Assembly (NCBI GenBank): GCA_026992215.1
Contig: JALXAI010000212.1
Span: forward strand, 1-6,614
From: Desulfobacterales bacterium
Lineage (GTDB): Bacteria; Desulfobacterota; Syntrophobacteria; B119-G9
DNA length: 6,614 bases
Direction of reading: 5' to 3'
Within the stretch, counting starts at the first letter, position 1; every line of letters begins with the position of its first letter. The translations under genes and the position numbers were made by a program. This document shows positions 1 through 6,601 of this stretch, piece after piece. The notes under the pieces are model-generated. The model searched no databases and was not told the DNA's origin. It saw only the letters and a program-made list of their open reading frames with translations.

Positions 1-1161
1 ATGCTTATAGGAAGGTTTTACGATGACCTGGAGATACATCGAGAAAGAAAGTATATTGCGGTCAGGTTCGTAGTGCCCCACAAGGTGATCTCCACATGCC
101 GCGTAAACGGTGGGCTGAGAGATGATCTTAAAATGGTGTTTATCCATCAGGTTTGCGAGCCTGTCGACCATTATTCGGATCTGCAAGAGCTTGCAGTGAG
201 TGATCCTCGGGCATATTTCAAAAAAATTTGCGGTGAGTATGAAATTCCGGGTAATAGTGCCTCTCTGGGTACCGCCGCTAACGTGAATTGTGCTTCAATC
301 CGTATGATGTCTTTCCGGGATTTGGGTGTCCTTGCTATATGTACCGCGGGGGTTGAGGTAAATGCGGGTAGAGCCGGAGATCCGGCCGACATTTTTGAAA
401 GCAATGGAAAGTTTGAGCCGATTTCGAAAGACGAAAAAAAGGAGCACGGAACGATTAACATAATTGTATGTATTAATAAGCCTCTTGCAAATGGAGCGAT
501 GGTGCGATCGGTAATAACCGCTACCGAGGCCAAGACGGCTGCTCTACTGGAGCTCAACATAAACTCGAGGTATTCCTGTGAACCGGCGACAGGTACGGGA
601 ACCGACCAGATTGCCGTTGCCAGCAAGCTGACGGATGAGCAACCCCTTACGGGCGCTGGGAATCATACGAAGCTTGGTGAGTTAATTGGCAGGACCGTAA
701 CGGAATCTGTAAAAGAGGCATTAAATTACCAGAGTAAACTAACACCGGAAAAACAAAGATCAATTGTTGCTCACCTGGAACGTTTCGGAATAAGTGCCGA
801 CAAAATTAAAAAAGGGGTCAAAAGATATTTGGCTCCGGATAAGGCCGTTTTGTTTGAAAAGAATTTTCCTGGGGTTGACCGTGACCCGATAGCAGTTGCG
901 GCTACAGCCGCCCTGGTGCATCTGTGGGATAAAATAAGATGGAAAATACTCCCCGGAACGTGTCTGCCGGACATCCTGGTGATACATGGTGCCCATCTGG
1001 CGGCAGCCACGGCTTGCAATTACGATCGTTTGAAAGTTTACAGGGAAAGGTTGTCAGGGTGTGATTTTAAACTCAATGAAGGTTCTCTTTTTGAGTTGAT
1101 CTGCAGAGCTATTGCCATGGGTTATGATGAAAAATGGAAGTGCGGTACGGAGACACGTTAA
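1..1161 (+). CDS. cbiZ: Adenosylcobinamide amidohydrolase (CbiZ family) with C-terminal extension
   Basis: CbiZ cleaves the aminopropanol-linked amide of adenosylcobinamide to give adenosylcobyric acid, letting cells salvage incomplete or foreign corrinoids; it acts in the cytoplasm. The family signature is clear: an N-terminal NGGLRDDL stretch (residues 37-43), GTAANVNCAS (90-99), the CTAGVEVNAGRAGDPA block (114-129), GTINIIVCINKPL (150-162), TATEAKTAAL (173-182), and ATGTGTDQIAVAS with LTGAGNHTKLGELIG (196-230). The usual family domain ends near residue 240. The remaining ~145 residues (helical in appearance, with a PIAVAATAALVHLWD segment) are an extension I cannot assign. No signal peptide or membrane segment is evident. 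The ATG is the first base of the window, so its ribosome-binding site is unseen and a longer N-terminus cannot be excluded, although the protein begins where the family normally begins. The stop lies 31 bp before the DUF3450 gene, so cotranscription with the Ton module is likely. Confidence 0.9.
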   Translation: MLIGRFYDDLEIHRERKYIAVRFVVPHKVISTCRVNGGLRDDLKMVFIHQVCEPVDHYSDLQELAVSDPRAYFKKICGEYEIPGNSASLGTAANVNCASIRMMSFRDLGVLAICTAGVEVNAGRAGDPADIFESNGKFEPISKDEKKEHGTINIIVCINKPLANGAMVRSVITATEAKTAALLELNINSRYSCEPATGTGTDQIAVASKLTDEQPLTGAGNHTKLGELIGRTVTESVKEALNYQSKLTPEKQRSIVAHLERFGISADKIKKGVKRYLAPDKAVLFEKNFPGVDRDPIAVAATAALVHLWDKIRWKILPGTCLPDILVIHGAHLAAATACNYDRLKVYRERLSGCDFKLNEGSLFELICRAIAMGYDEKWKCGTETR

Positions 1162-1192
1162 TTGAATTGGCATCATCGCAAGAGGTAGTTCA

Positions 1193-1996
1193 ATGAAGAA
1201 AGTTGTTATTGTTTTTTCCCTCGTAATATCTGTGTTTGTTTATACTGCCGTCGTTTTAGCTTCATCGGAGCATTCTCCCGCTGTAATTGAGGGGAAAGTT
1301 ATCAAGGCCATAAAAATTGAGCAAAAGGCACAGGCGGATGTTGACAGCTGGGCGGAGGAGAAAAACAGGATTTTAACGGAGATTCAGCACCTTAAATACA
1401 GGAGTCAATGGCTTGAATTTCAAACTAAAAAGTACAGGGGATACATAGCGGAACAACAGGATATCCTTCGCGACCTAACCAGGAAAAAGGAAGAAATTGA
1501 TAAAATAAAAATGAACCTGGAGCCCTTTCTGGAGAGGATCTACCAGCGGCTTCAAGGTTTCGTGGCAGGCGACTTGCAGTTTTTGCACGAGGAACGAACC
1601 GGGAGGCTGGAGTTTTTGAGAAGTTCTCTTGATGATTACCGGGTAAAACTGAGTGAAAAGCTACGACGAGTGCTGGAGGCACTGCAGGTTGAAGCGAATT
1701 ACGGCAGGAGCATAGGAAAAACGGAAGGTGTTCTCAGCCTGGGAGGTGAAAAAAGGGAGGTTAATTTCATACGTGTCGGCAGGCTATCTCTATTTTTTAT
1801 CTCCGAAGATCACAAAAAAGCAGGCTATCTTGTTAAGGAGACGGGGAAGTGGAAATTGCTGGATCGCAAGTACGCCAAGGAGCTTTCAAAGGCTATAGAG
1901 ATGGCGGAAAGGAAACGAGCGATTGAACTGGTGGATCTACCGGTGGGTAAGTGGAAGAATGCGTCTTCGGCCGGACGTGAAGCAAAAAAGCAATAA
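1193..1996 (+). CDS. DUF3450 family periplasmic coiled-coil protein of a TonB2-type cluster
   Basis: The 267-residue protein has a Sec-type signal peptide (MKK, then a hydrophobic run at residues 4-20, with likely cleavage after VLA at 21-23) and should be periplasmic. Residues 30-110 are rich in Lys, Glu and Gln and look like a long coiled coil. The second half carries recognisable DUF3450 features: a fixed region around PFLERIYQRL and FVAGDLQFLHEERTGRL (111-139), RRVLEALQVEANYGRSI (158-174), FIRVGRLSLFF (192-202), the GKWKLL turn (218-223) and a terminal LVDLPVG (246-252). The ATG has AGAGG seven bases upstream. In Vibrio and Shewanella, DUF3450 genes sit directly before ttpC-exbB2-exbD2-tonB2, exactly as here. 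The molecular function is not established; a periplasmic partner of the TtpC coiled coil is an inference from position and shared architecture. Confidence 0.85.
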   Translation: MKKVVIVFSLVISVFVYTAVVLASSEHSPAVIEGKVIKAIKIEQKAQADVDSWAEEKNRILTEIQHLKYRSQWLEFQTKKYRGYIAEQQDILRDLTRKKEEIDKIKMNLEPFLERIYQRLQGFVAGDLQFLHEERTGRLEFLRSSLDDYRVKLSEKLRRVLEALQVEANYGRSIGKTEGVLSLGGEKREVNFIRVGRLSLFFISEDHKKAGYLVKETGKWKLLDRKYAKELSKAIEMAERKRAIELVDLPVGKWKNASSAGREAKKQ

Positions 1997-2045
1997 CAGG
2001 GGGCTAAGACAGGCCGCCATGTGCAAGAAGGAGATGGAGATCGGG

Positions 2046-3479
2046 GTGAAACGTCACGTAAAGATCTTTTCAAATAAATGGATGAAGTCAGTGGTTTTGT
2101 TAGGGCTTATAGTGCAGTTGTTTTTGGCACCTTCGGCCTCTGCCCGGAACAACAAATGGAACAGGGTGGTAACAGGGGTTAACCATGAGGTGGAGCAGGC
2201 AAAGGAGGATGCCCGGGTATCCGGCGAAATAGTCAAGGAGGAAAAAAGGGAGCTTCTTGGCGTGCTTAGCAGGTTGAGAGACAGTGTCGAGGTAAAAGAA
2301 AAAAAGCTTAACCAGCTAAAGGAAGAATTTGAAAAGCTCAGACAAAAGCAGGAAGCCATGGAGGAGCAGCTCCAGGCTGAGCAGGAAGACATTCACACCC
2401 TGGAAGGGGCCGTAAAGGCGTCGGCAAAGGATTTTGACAGGGTTGTTCAGACAAGCTTGATCACTCCGGAATATCCCGGGTTGATGAGAAAAGTTGAAGA
2501 ACTTGCCACCAGCGAGAGGTTTCCCTCATACCGGGATATCCAGGAGCTGGTGGAGGCACTTTTTGCCTACATGAAGGCCTCGGGAGAGATTCTTAAAAGG
2601 GAAGGAAAGTTCATAGACAAAAGCGGCAGGGAAAGTACCGGAGAAATGGTCAGAATTGGTGACTTTATGGCCGTTTACCAAAAAAAGGGAGAGGTGGGAT
2701 GTCTTCGGTACGATCCGTCAACCGGGTTGCTTATGGCCTACCCGGGCCACCTGCCCTGGACCGTGAGACGCCTTTTTAAGAAATACATCAGGGGAAGTGC
2801 CGCCCACCTGCCGCTGGATCTTTCTCACGGTGCCCTCTTCAAGGAACTTACCGTGGACAGGGGCATCATGGAATGGTTAAGCTCGGGGGGATTCCTGGTC
2901 TGGCCGATCCTTTTGATAGGTATCGTTGCCGCTGTGCTGATAGGAGAACGCATTGTTTTCCTGTCTCGCACAAAAAAGACTTCCGACAGGGTGACGTCAG
3001 AGATAGACAGGTTGATCCAAAGCGGTCAGTTCGAGGAATGCAGGAAGTTTTGCGAGAAATACATCAGGGTGCCCGTATGCAGGGTGGTAAGGTCCGGACT
3101 TGAAAATGTTTCAGCCTCCAGGGATGTACTCGAAAATGCCCTTCAGGAAGCAATACTGAAGGAATTGCCCGGGATTGAAAAGTTTCTCCCCACCCTTAAC
3201 GTTCTTGCTGCCATAGCGCCTCTCCTGGGGCTGCTTGGGACCGTGACCGGAATGATCGACACTTTTCAGGTGATAACACGCTTCGGGACAGGCGATCCAA
3301 GGATGATGTCGGGAGGTATTTCGGAGGCGCTGGTAACTACTCAACTGGGCCTTGGGGTAGCTATTCCGATCCTTCTGATGCATCATTTCCTGGAAAGAAA
3401 GGCCGAGAAGATCATAGACGAAATGGAAGAAAAGGGAACAGCGCTTACTGTTACCATCCTTAAGGCAAACGAAAGATAG
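2046..3479 (+). CDS. TtpC-like long ExbB (periplasmic coiled coil fused to MotA/TolQ/ExbB domain)
   Basis: This is an ExbB-family membrane protein carrying a large N-terminal periplasmic part, the architecture of TtpC in Vibrio TonB2 systems. Numbering from the GTG at 2046 (477 aa): signal peptide 1-33 (hydrophobic VVLLGLIVQLFLAP, cleavage after SASA), coiled coil about 45-125, a globular stretch to about 280, TM1 about 283-307, a cytoplasmic region with CRKFC, then TM2 (380-404, APLLGLLGTVTGMI) and TM3 (423-448, EALVTTQLGLGVAIP). T399, E427 and T432 match the channel-lining Thr and Glu positions of E. coli ExbB (T148, E176, T181). GTG 2046 was chosen because GGAG lies six bases upstream and it leaves a clean signal peptide; ATG 2019 and ATG 2034 are in-frame alternatives. 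A longer TTG frame from 1923 would overlap the previous gene and bury the signal peptide. It probably modulates or joins the ExbB/ExbD motor for TonB. Confidence 0.88.
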   Translation: MKRHVKIFSNKWMKSVVLLGLIVQLFLAPSASARNNKWNRVVTGVNHEVEQAKEDARVSGEIVKEEKRELLGVLSRLRDSVEVKEKKLNQLKEEFEKLRQKQEAMEEQLQAEQEDIHTLEGAVKASAKDFDRVVQTSLITPEYPGLMRKVEELATSERFPSYRDIQELVEALFAYMKASGEILKREGKFIDKSGRESTGEMVRIGDFMAVYQKKGEVGCLRYDPSTGLLMAYPGHLPWTVRRLFKKYIRGSAAHLPLDLSHGALFKELTVDRGIMEWLSSGGFLVWPILLIGIVAAVLIGERIVFLSRTKKTSDRVTSEIDRLIQSGQFEECRKFCEKYIRVPVCRVVRSGLENVSASRDVLENALQEAILKELPGIEKFLPTLNVLAAIAPLLGLLGTVTGMIDTFQVITRFGTGDPRMMSGGISEALVTTQLGLGVAIPILLMHHFLERKAEKIIDEMEEKGTALTVTILKANER

Positions 3480-3484
3480 AACAG

Positions 3485-4099
3485 ATGATGTCGCTTGCCG
3501 ATATTGCTTTGACGGGATTCGAATACATCCGAAAGGGAGGAATAGTTATGGTACCCCTTGCAGGGCTCTCTTTCTGGATGTGGTTTTTGATAATCAGGGA
3601 ACTGGTTGACCTTTACTCCTTCCGTAAAGAAGTTATTGTTCCACCTGAAATAGTGAAGAACTATGCGGGAGATGTTCATTCGATGAGAGGGTGGAAGGGC
3701 AGGCTCATGGAGGAGTTTTTAAACGGGTGTGTGTTTGAACCTGAAACGGACAAAAAGTTGTTGCTGACGATAGTCAGAAAACAGCTAAACCCGCTGGAGA
3801 AAGGAGCAAGTACCATCCTTATCCTGGCTTCAGTGGCTCCCCTTCTGGGGCTTCTGGGAACGGTTACCGGTATGATCACCACCTTTGACGTGATTTCGAT
3901 TTTTGGCACGGGCAATGCCAGGGCGCTTGCCGCAGGCATATCGGAGGCGTTAATTACCACTCAAACCGGGCTCATAGTGGCCATTCCGGGATTGTTCATG
4001 GGCAACTTTCTAAGGAGAGAAATCGAGCGATTCGGTGATCGAATGGAGCGTTTTGGTCTCAGTTTTTACAGGATGATTGAAATTACATCCAGTGGATGA
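3485..4099 (+). CDS. exbB: Biopolymer transport protein ExbB (TonB2-type, short)
   Basis: This 204-residue inner-membrane protein of the MotA/TolQ/ExbB family forms, with ExbD, the proton channel that energises TonB. Three membrane segments are visible: about 19-45 (GGIVMVPLAGLSFWMWFLII), 107-131 (ASTILILASVAPLLGLLGTV) and 150-175. The family channel motif APLLGLLGTVTGMITTF is at 118-134, followed by GISEALITTQTGLIVAIPG (151-169). T126, E154 and T159 correspond to E. coli ExbB T148, E176 and T181. It lacks the long N-terminal extension of the preceding paralogue, as usual for TonB2-type ExbB. The gene starts five bases after the upstream stop and its stop overlaps the possible ATG of exbD, which implies tight translational coupling. 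ATG 3488 is an equivalent second start codon. The ATG at 3548 follows a good GGGAGG, but starting there would delete conserved N-terminal residues. Confidence 0.93.
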   Translation: MMSLADIALTGFEYIRKGGIVMVPLAGLSFWMWFLIIRELVDLYSFRKEVIVPPEIVKNYAGDVHSMRGWKGRLMEEFLNGCVFEPETDKKLLLTIVRKQLNPLEKGASTILILASVAPLLGLLGTVTGMITTFDVISIFGTGNARALAAGISEALITTQTGLIVAIPGLFMGNFLRREIERFGDRMERFGLSFYRMIEITSSG

Positions 4100-4125
4100 A
4101 GGGAAAAACGTACCGGAGATTGAAG

Positions 4126-4542
4126 ATGTTGAAGGTTAGGTACGCCAGAAGGCGAAGAACGAAGGCAGTAGAGATCAACATGGCGCCACTGATTGACATG
4201 GTTTTTATTTTGCTGATTTTTTTCCTTGTCACCACCAGTTTTGTCAGGGAATCGGGGGTCGAAGTGCAGAGACCGGTGGCAAGAAGTGCCGTTACCAAGG
4301 AAAAAGTTAACCTGATAGTCGGTGTTACCAGGGACGGCATGATTTACATGGAGAATCATCCCGTGGACATCCGTTCCATAAGGGCAAGGATGGAGAGGTT
4401 CCTGGCGGAGACACCAGGGGGGGCCGTGGTCATCGTGGCGGACAAGGACAGCAAGACCGGCACGGTCATCAGGGTTCTGGACGAATGCAGGATGGCGGGC
4501 GTGAAAAACATCAGCATTGCCGCAAGGAAAGAGTCAAAATGA
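4126..4542 (+). CDS. exbD: Biopolymer transport protein ExbD
   Basis: ExbD is the single-pass partner of ExbB; its membrane aspartate carries protons during TonB energisation. Counting from ATG 4126 (138 aa): a basic cytoplasmic tail 1-14 (YARRRRTK), a single membrane segment about 20-41, and a periplasmic domain to the end. D24 in APLIDMVFILLIFFLVTTSF aligns with the essential D25 of E. coli ExbD. The periplasmic part ends with the usual VVIVADKDSKTGTVIRVLDECRMAGV fold elements (101-126). ATG 4126 has GGAG seven bases upstream and gives the usual family length. ATG 4096, in frame, overlaps the exbB stop as ATGA and would add ten residues, but has no clear ribosome-binding site. The 3' end overlaps the tonB start as ATGA. 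Confidence 0.92.
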   Translation: MLKVRYARRRRTKAVEINMAPLIDMVFILLIFFLVTTSFVRESGVEVQRPVARSAVTKEKVNLIVGVTRDGMIYMENHPVDIRSIRARMERFLAETPGGAVVIVADKDSKTGTVIRVLDECRMAGVKNISIAARKESK

Positions 4543-5225
4543 ACGTGAGAACCGGGTGCAAATATGCTTTCGTTTTTTGCCTGGCAGTAGTGATAAACGC
4601 GGCATTCCTGTGGTTGGTGCCTTTGCTTTCGTACAATAACAGTGGGACGGTATCATCTCGTTCCCTCAATCCTATCAGTATCACCTTATACAAGCCACCT
4701 TCAGTTCCGGAGAAAAACAGGGAAAAGAGGGTAATTCGTACGGCTGAAATGAAACCCGGAAAGATTCCGGTGGTAATACCTGAAAGTCCCGGTAGACGAA
4801 AAACGAAACCAAGGCTTGAGTTACAAACTAGCATGTTTACGTTCGACATCAATCCCGGGCTTGAGCTGGGAATGAACGTTATTCCCCCGGCACGGCCGCA
4901 AACCGACTCCATGCCTTTTTCCGGGGAGTTCGGACCGGGGGAGGTTGACCAGGTGCCAAGGCTGTTGCACCGAGTGAAGCCCGTGTACCCGTACTCTGCA
5001 AGGATTCGGGGAATTACGGGGAGGGTCCTGGTGAAGTTTCTTGTCGATGCACGGGGTTATGTTCGCAATCCCACGATCTTAAAGGCAACCCCGAAAGGAG
5101 TTTTTGAGCAAGCGGTGCTGGATGTAGTGAGAAAGTGGAAGTTCAGGCCCGGTTATCGCCAGGGTCATCCGGTAGCTACCTGGGTAGTGCTTCCGATACA
5201 GTTCGAGCTCACTTCAGGGACTTAA
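4539..5225 (+). CDS. tonB: TonB energy-transducing protein (TonB2-like)
   Basis: TonB links the inner-membrane proton motor to outer-membrane receptors. The 228-residue product has an N-terminal membrane anchor (about 9-31, YAFVFCLAVVINAAFLWLVPLL), a Lys/Arg/Pro-rich periplasmic linker (about 48-125), and a C-terminal TonB domain at about 138-224. That domain holds VPRLLHRVKPVYP with the YP motif at 150-151, RGITGRVLVKFLVDARGYV (157-175), then FEQAVLDVVRKWKFRPG (189-205) and a final strand PIQFEL. The linker is short, as in TonB2-type proteins. The start was chosen at 4539 because it overlaps the exbD stop (ATGA) and has AAGGA ten bases upstream; an earlier in-frame ATG (4485) would translate 18 hydrophilic residues out of frame over exbD. 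The membrane anchor has Asn, not His, where E. coli TonB has H20 in my by-eye alignment. Confidence 0.92.
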   Translation: MNVRTGCKYAFVFCLAVVINAAFLWLVPLLSYNNSGTVSSRSLNPISITLYKPPSVPEKNREKRVIRTAEMKPGKIPVVIPESPGRRKTKPRLELQTSMFTFDINPGLELGMNVIPPARPQTDSMPFSGEFGPGEVDQVPRLLHRVKPVYPYSARIRGITGRVLVKFLVDARGYVRNPTILKATPKGVFEQAVLDVVRKWKFRPGYRQGHPVATWVVLPIQFELTSGT

Positions 5226-5351
5226 GCCGGATGTACGTGATCGTGTGAAAATTTGCGAATGGGGAACCCAAGGGGTAGTTTTATCGAGGAATCGACCGCA
5301 AATGACGTTTTTTACTATAAGGTCGTGGACATCCATAAATAACAGGTGATT
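5226..5351. other. Intergenic region between tonB and the TPR gene
   Basis: This is the only sizeable break in an otherwise tightly packed block. I see no rho-independent terminator: there is no GC-rich hairpin followed by a T-run, and the T-run near 5308-5313 is not preceded by a stable stem. There are only tiny inverted repeats (TCGA-GGAA-TCGA at about 5284-5295). Read-through from the upstream genes is therefore plausible, with an optional internal promoter (separate entry). Confidence 0.6.
5292..5321 (+). promoter_or_regulatory. Weak candidate sigma70-type promoter before the TPR gene
   Basis: TCGACC at 5292-5297 and TATAAG at 5316-5321 are separated by 18 bases; each matches four and five of six consensus positions respectively. 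An overlapping alternative is TTTACT (5311-5316) with CATAAA (5334-5339), 17-base spacing. Either would allow independent expression of the TPR gene. Matches of this quality also arise by chance, so this is only a candidate. Confidence 0.22.
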
Positions 5352-6551
5352 ATGCGAATAAAGACTCTCTTACCGGTAATTTTCTTCCTGCTGTCCGCCC
5401 TGGCTCTTCAATGTACCCCGACGATGGCTGCACAGGATGTCACCATGTCCTACGTTTTGAGGTCGATGCTTGCCAGGGCTCAAAGGGAAGTTGAAAAAAA
5501 ATCGTATAAACGAGCCGAAAAGATATTGACGGAGTACATAAACGATAAGTCAAACAAGCCGAATTACCTTGTATACTACCTGCTTGGAAATGTATTTTAC
5601 CTGGAAAACAGGAAAAAGGATGCCTACAAGGCCTATCGTGAAGCCTGTAAACTTAACCCTTCTTATCAACCTGCCTGCATTAACCTTGCAAAGATGAACT
5701 ACGATGCGGGAAAATACGGGGAAGCCGGCGACCTGTTTCTAAGGGCGTACAGGTGTTCCGGGGAGCCTGATCCCGAGATTCTCTACGAGGCAGGGGTTGC
5801 ATATTTCCAGGGCAAGCTATACAGGAACGCAAAAAAGGTTCTGGCGACGTTACTAAAAGAGACAAAAGACAAAAAGGAAAAATATGTGCGGTTGTTTGTC
5901 CATACCTGCATCGAACTGAAGGAATGGGACACGGCCGAGCGCTACATGCTGTCGCTTATTGAAAAAAACAGAATAAATGCTTCTTACTGGAAATTGCTTG
6001 CACGGATCAGGCTACGGAAGGGGGATTACAGGGCGGCGGCCGGTTCCCTCGAAGTTGCGTACCGTCTTGATCCTCCGGAGGCCGGCAGGTGGAAAGAGTT
6101 AGCGGAACTCTATCTTTACATGGGAGTGCCTCTTAAGGCGGCAAGGTGCCTGGAAAAAGCGTATGCCCCCTATCCGTCCCCCCGCCAGCTGGACGAGATT
6201 GCCAGGGCTTATGCCCGGGCAAATCGCCTGAAAAAAGCGGTGAGTTGCTACGAAAATGCCCTGAAAAAGGAACCAAAAGAAGCCCGTTACCTGGAGGTCG
6301 CCAAGCTCTATTATCAAAATGGCATGTGGAAAGAGGCGGCGGAAATGTTGAAGAAGTGCATACAAATCGATCGGGCAAACGGTTTTGCCCACCTTCTTCT
6401 CGGTTACTGTGCGTGGCAACTTAATGATGTCGGGCTCGCTATGAAGGAGTTGAGCGAGGCGTCGAAATGCAAGCGCTACCGCCATCAGGCGCTGACTGCC
6501 AGGGACATGTTAAAAGAAACCATAACCTGCTGTGACCGCCATCAACAGTAG
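5352..6551 (+). CDS. Exported TPR-repeat protein of the TonB2-type cluster
   Basis: The 399-residue protein has a Sec-type signal peptide (MRIK, hydrophobic core at about 6-19, likely cleavage after MAA at 25-27) and is then almost entirely tetratricopeptide repeats. About nine helical-hairpin repeats can be followed at roughly 40-66, 72-105, 106-138, 143-175, 179-209, 211-244, 246-273, 277-310 and 313-342, with a degenerate one at 343-376. Typical positions include YLLGNVFY, ACINLAKMNYDAGKYGEA, LYEAGVAYFQGKLY and VAKLYYQNGMWKEAAEML. A TPR protein is the usual last member of TonB2-type clusters in Vibrio and Shewanella; in the periplasm it would act as a protein-binding scaffold, but the partner is unknown. 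The start is ATG 5352, directly downstream of AGGTGA (5344-5349); the GTG at 5346 lies inside that ribosome-binding sequence. C21 is not in a proper lipobox (preceded by Gln), so lipidation is unlikely. Confidence 0.88.
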   Translation: MRIKTLLPVIFFLLSALALQCTPTMAAQDVTMSYVLRSMLARAQREVEKKSYKRAEKILTEYINDKSNKPNYLVYYLLGNVFYLENRKKDAYKAYREACKLNPSYQPACINLAKMNYDAGKYGEAGDLFLRAYRCSGEPDPEILYEAGVAYFQGKLYRNAKKVLATLLKETKDKKEKYVRLFVHTCIELKEWDTAERYMLSLIEKNRINASYWKLLARIRLRKGDYRAAAGSLEVAYRLDPPEAGRWKELAELYLYMGVPLKAARCLEKAYAPYPSPRQLDEIARAYARANRLKKAVSCYENALKKEPKEARYLEVAKLYYQNGMWKEAAEMLKKCIQIDRANGFAHLLLGYCAWQLNDVGLAMKELSEASKCKRYRHQALTARDMLKETITCCDRHQQ

Positions 6552-6574
6552 ATTCATTCTTGCGCAGGCGATCA

Positions 6575-6584
6575 CTGGTACCAG
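6575..6584. repeat. Perfect 10-bp palindrome CTGGTACCAG
   Basis: The sequence CTGGTACCAG is identical to its own reverse complement and sits about 27 bases before the next candidate start codon. It could be a small operator half-site arrangement or chance; its symmetry does not extend beyond ten bases and there is no loop or T-run for a terminator. Confidence 0.3.
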
Positions 6585-6601
6585 GTATAAACTCGAAGTG
6601 G

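Noticed and set aside
171..626. 151-codon open frame on the minus strand inside cbiZ
   Set aside because: It is antisense to a strongly conserved CbiZ domain, has no ribosome-binding site of note, and its translation resembles no family I know. It is a shadow of the plus-strand codon pattern.
1923..2045. Longer N-terminus for the TtpC-like protein from TTG 1923
   Set aside because: It would overlap 74 bases of the DUF3450 gene, add 41 residues before a clear signal peptide, and uses a rare start with no ribosome-binding site.
2873..3103. 76-codon plus-strand frame inside the TtpC-like gene
   Set aside because: It overlaps the first membrane segment of a well-supported ExbB-family domain in another frame and shows no homology signal of its own.
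5259..5342. 27-codon open frame (MGNPRGSF... to TAA) in the gap before the TPR gene
   Set aside because: There is no ribosome-binding site, it is very short and has no recognisable features; an open frame of this size is expected by chance.
5226..5351. Cobalamin riboswitch in the largest gap
   Set aside because: The gap is too short for the typical ~200-base element and I find no B12-box-like conserved core (GCCACTG). Any riboswitch would have to lie upstream of base 1 or beyond the right edge.
5352..5440. Lipoprotein signal on the TPR protein
   Set aside because: Cys21 is preceded by A-L-Q, not by the small residue a lipobox needs at -1; an ordinary signal peptidase I site after MAA fits better.
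6146..6424. 92-codon plus-strand frame inside the TPR gene
   Set aside because: It lies wholly within well-formed TPR repeats; its Pro/Gly/Lys-rich translation is typical of an out-of-frame shadow.
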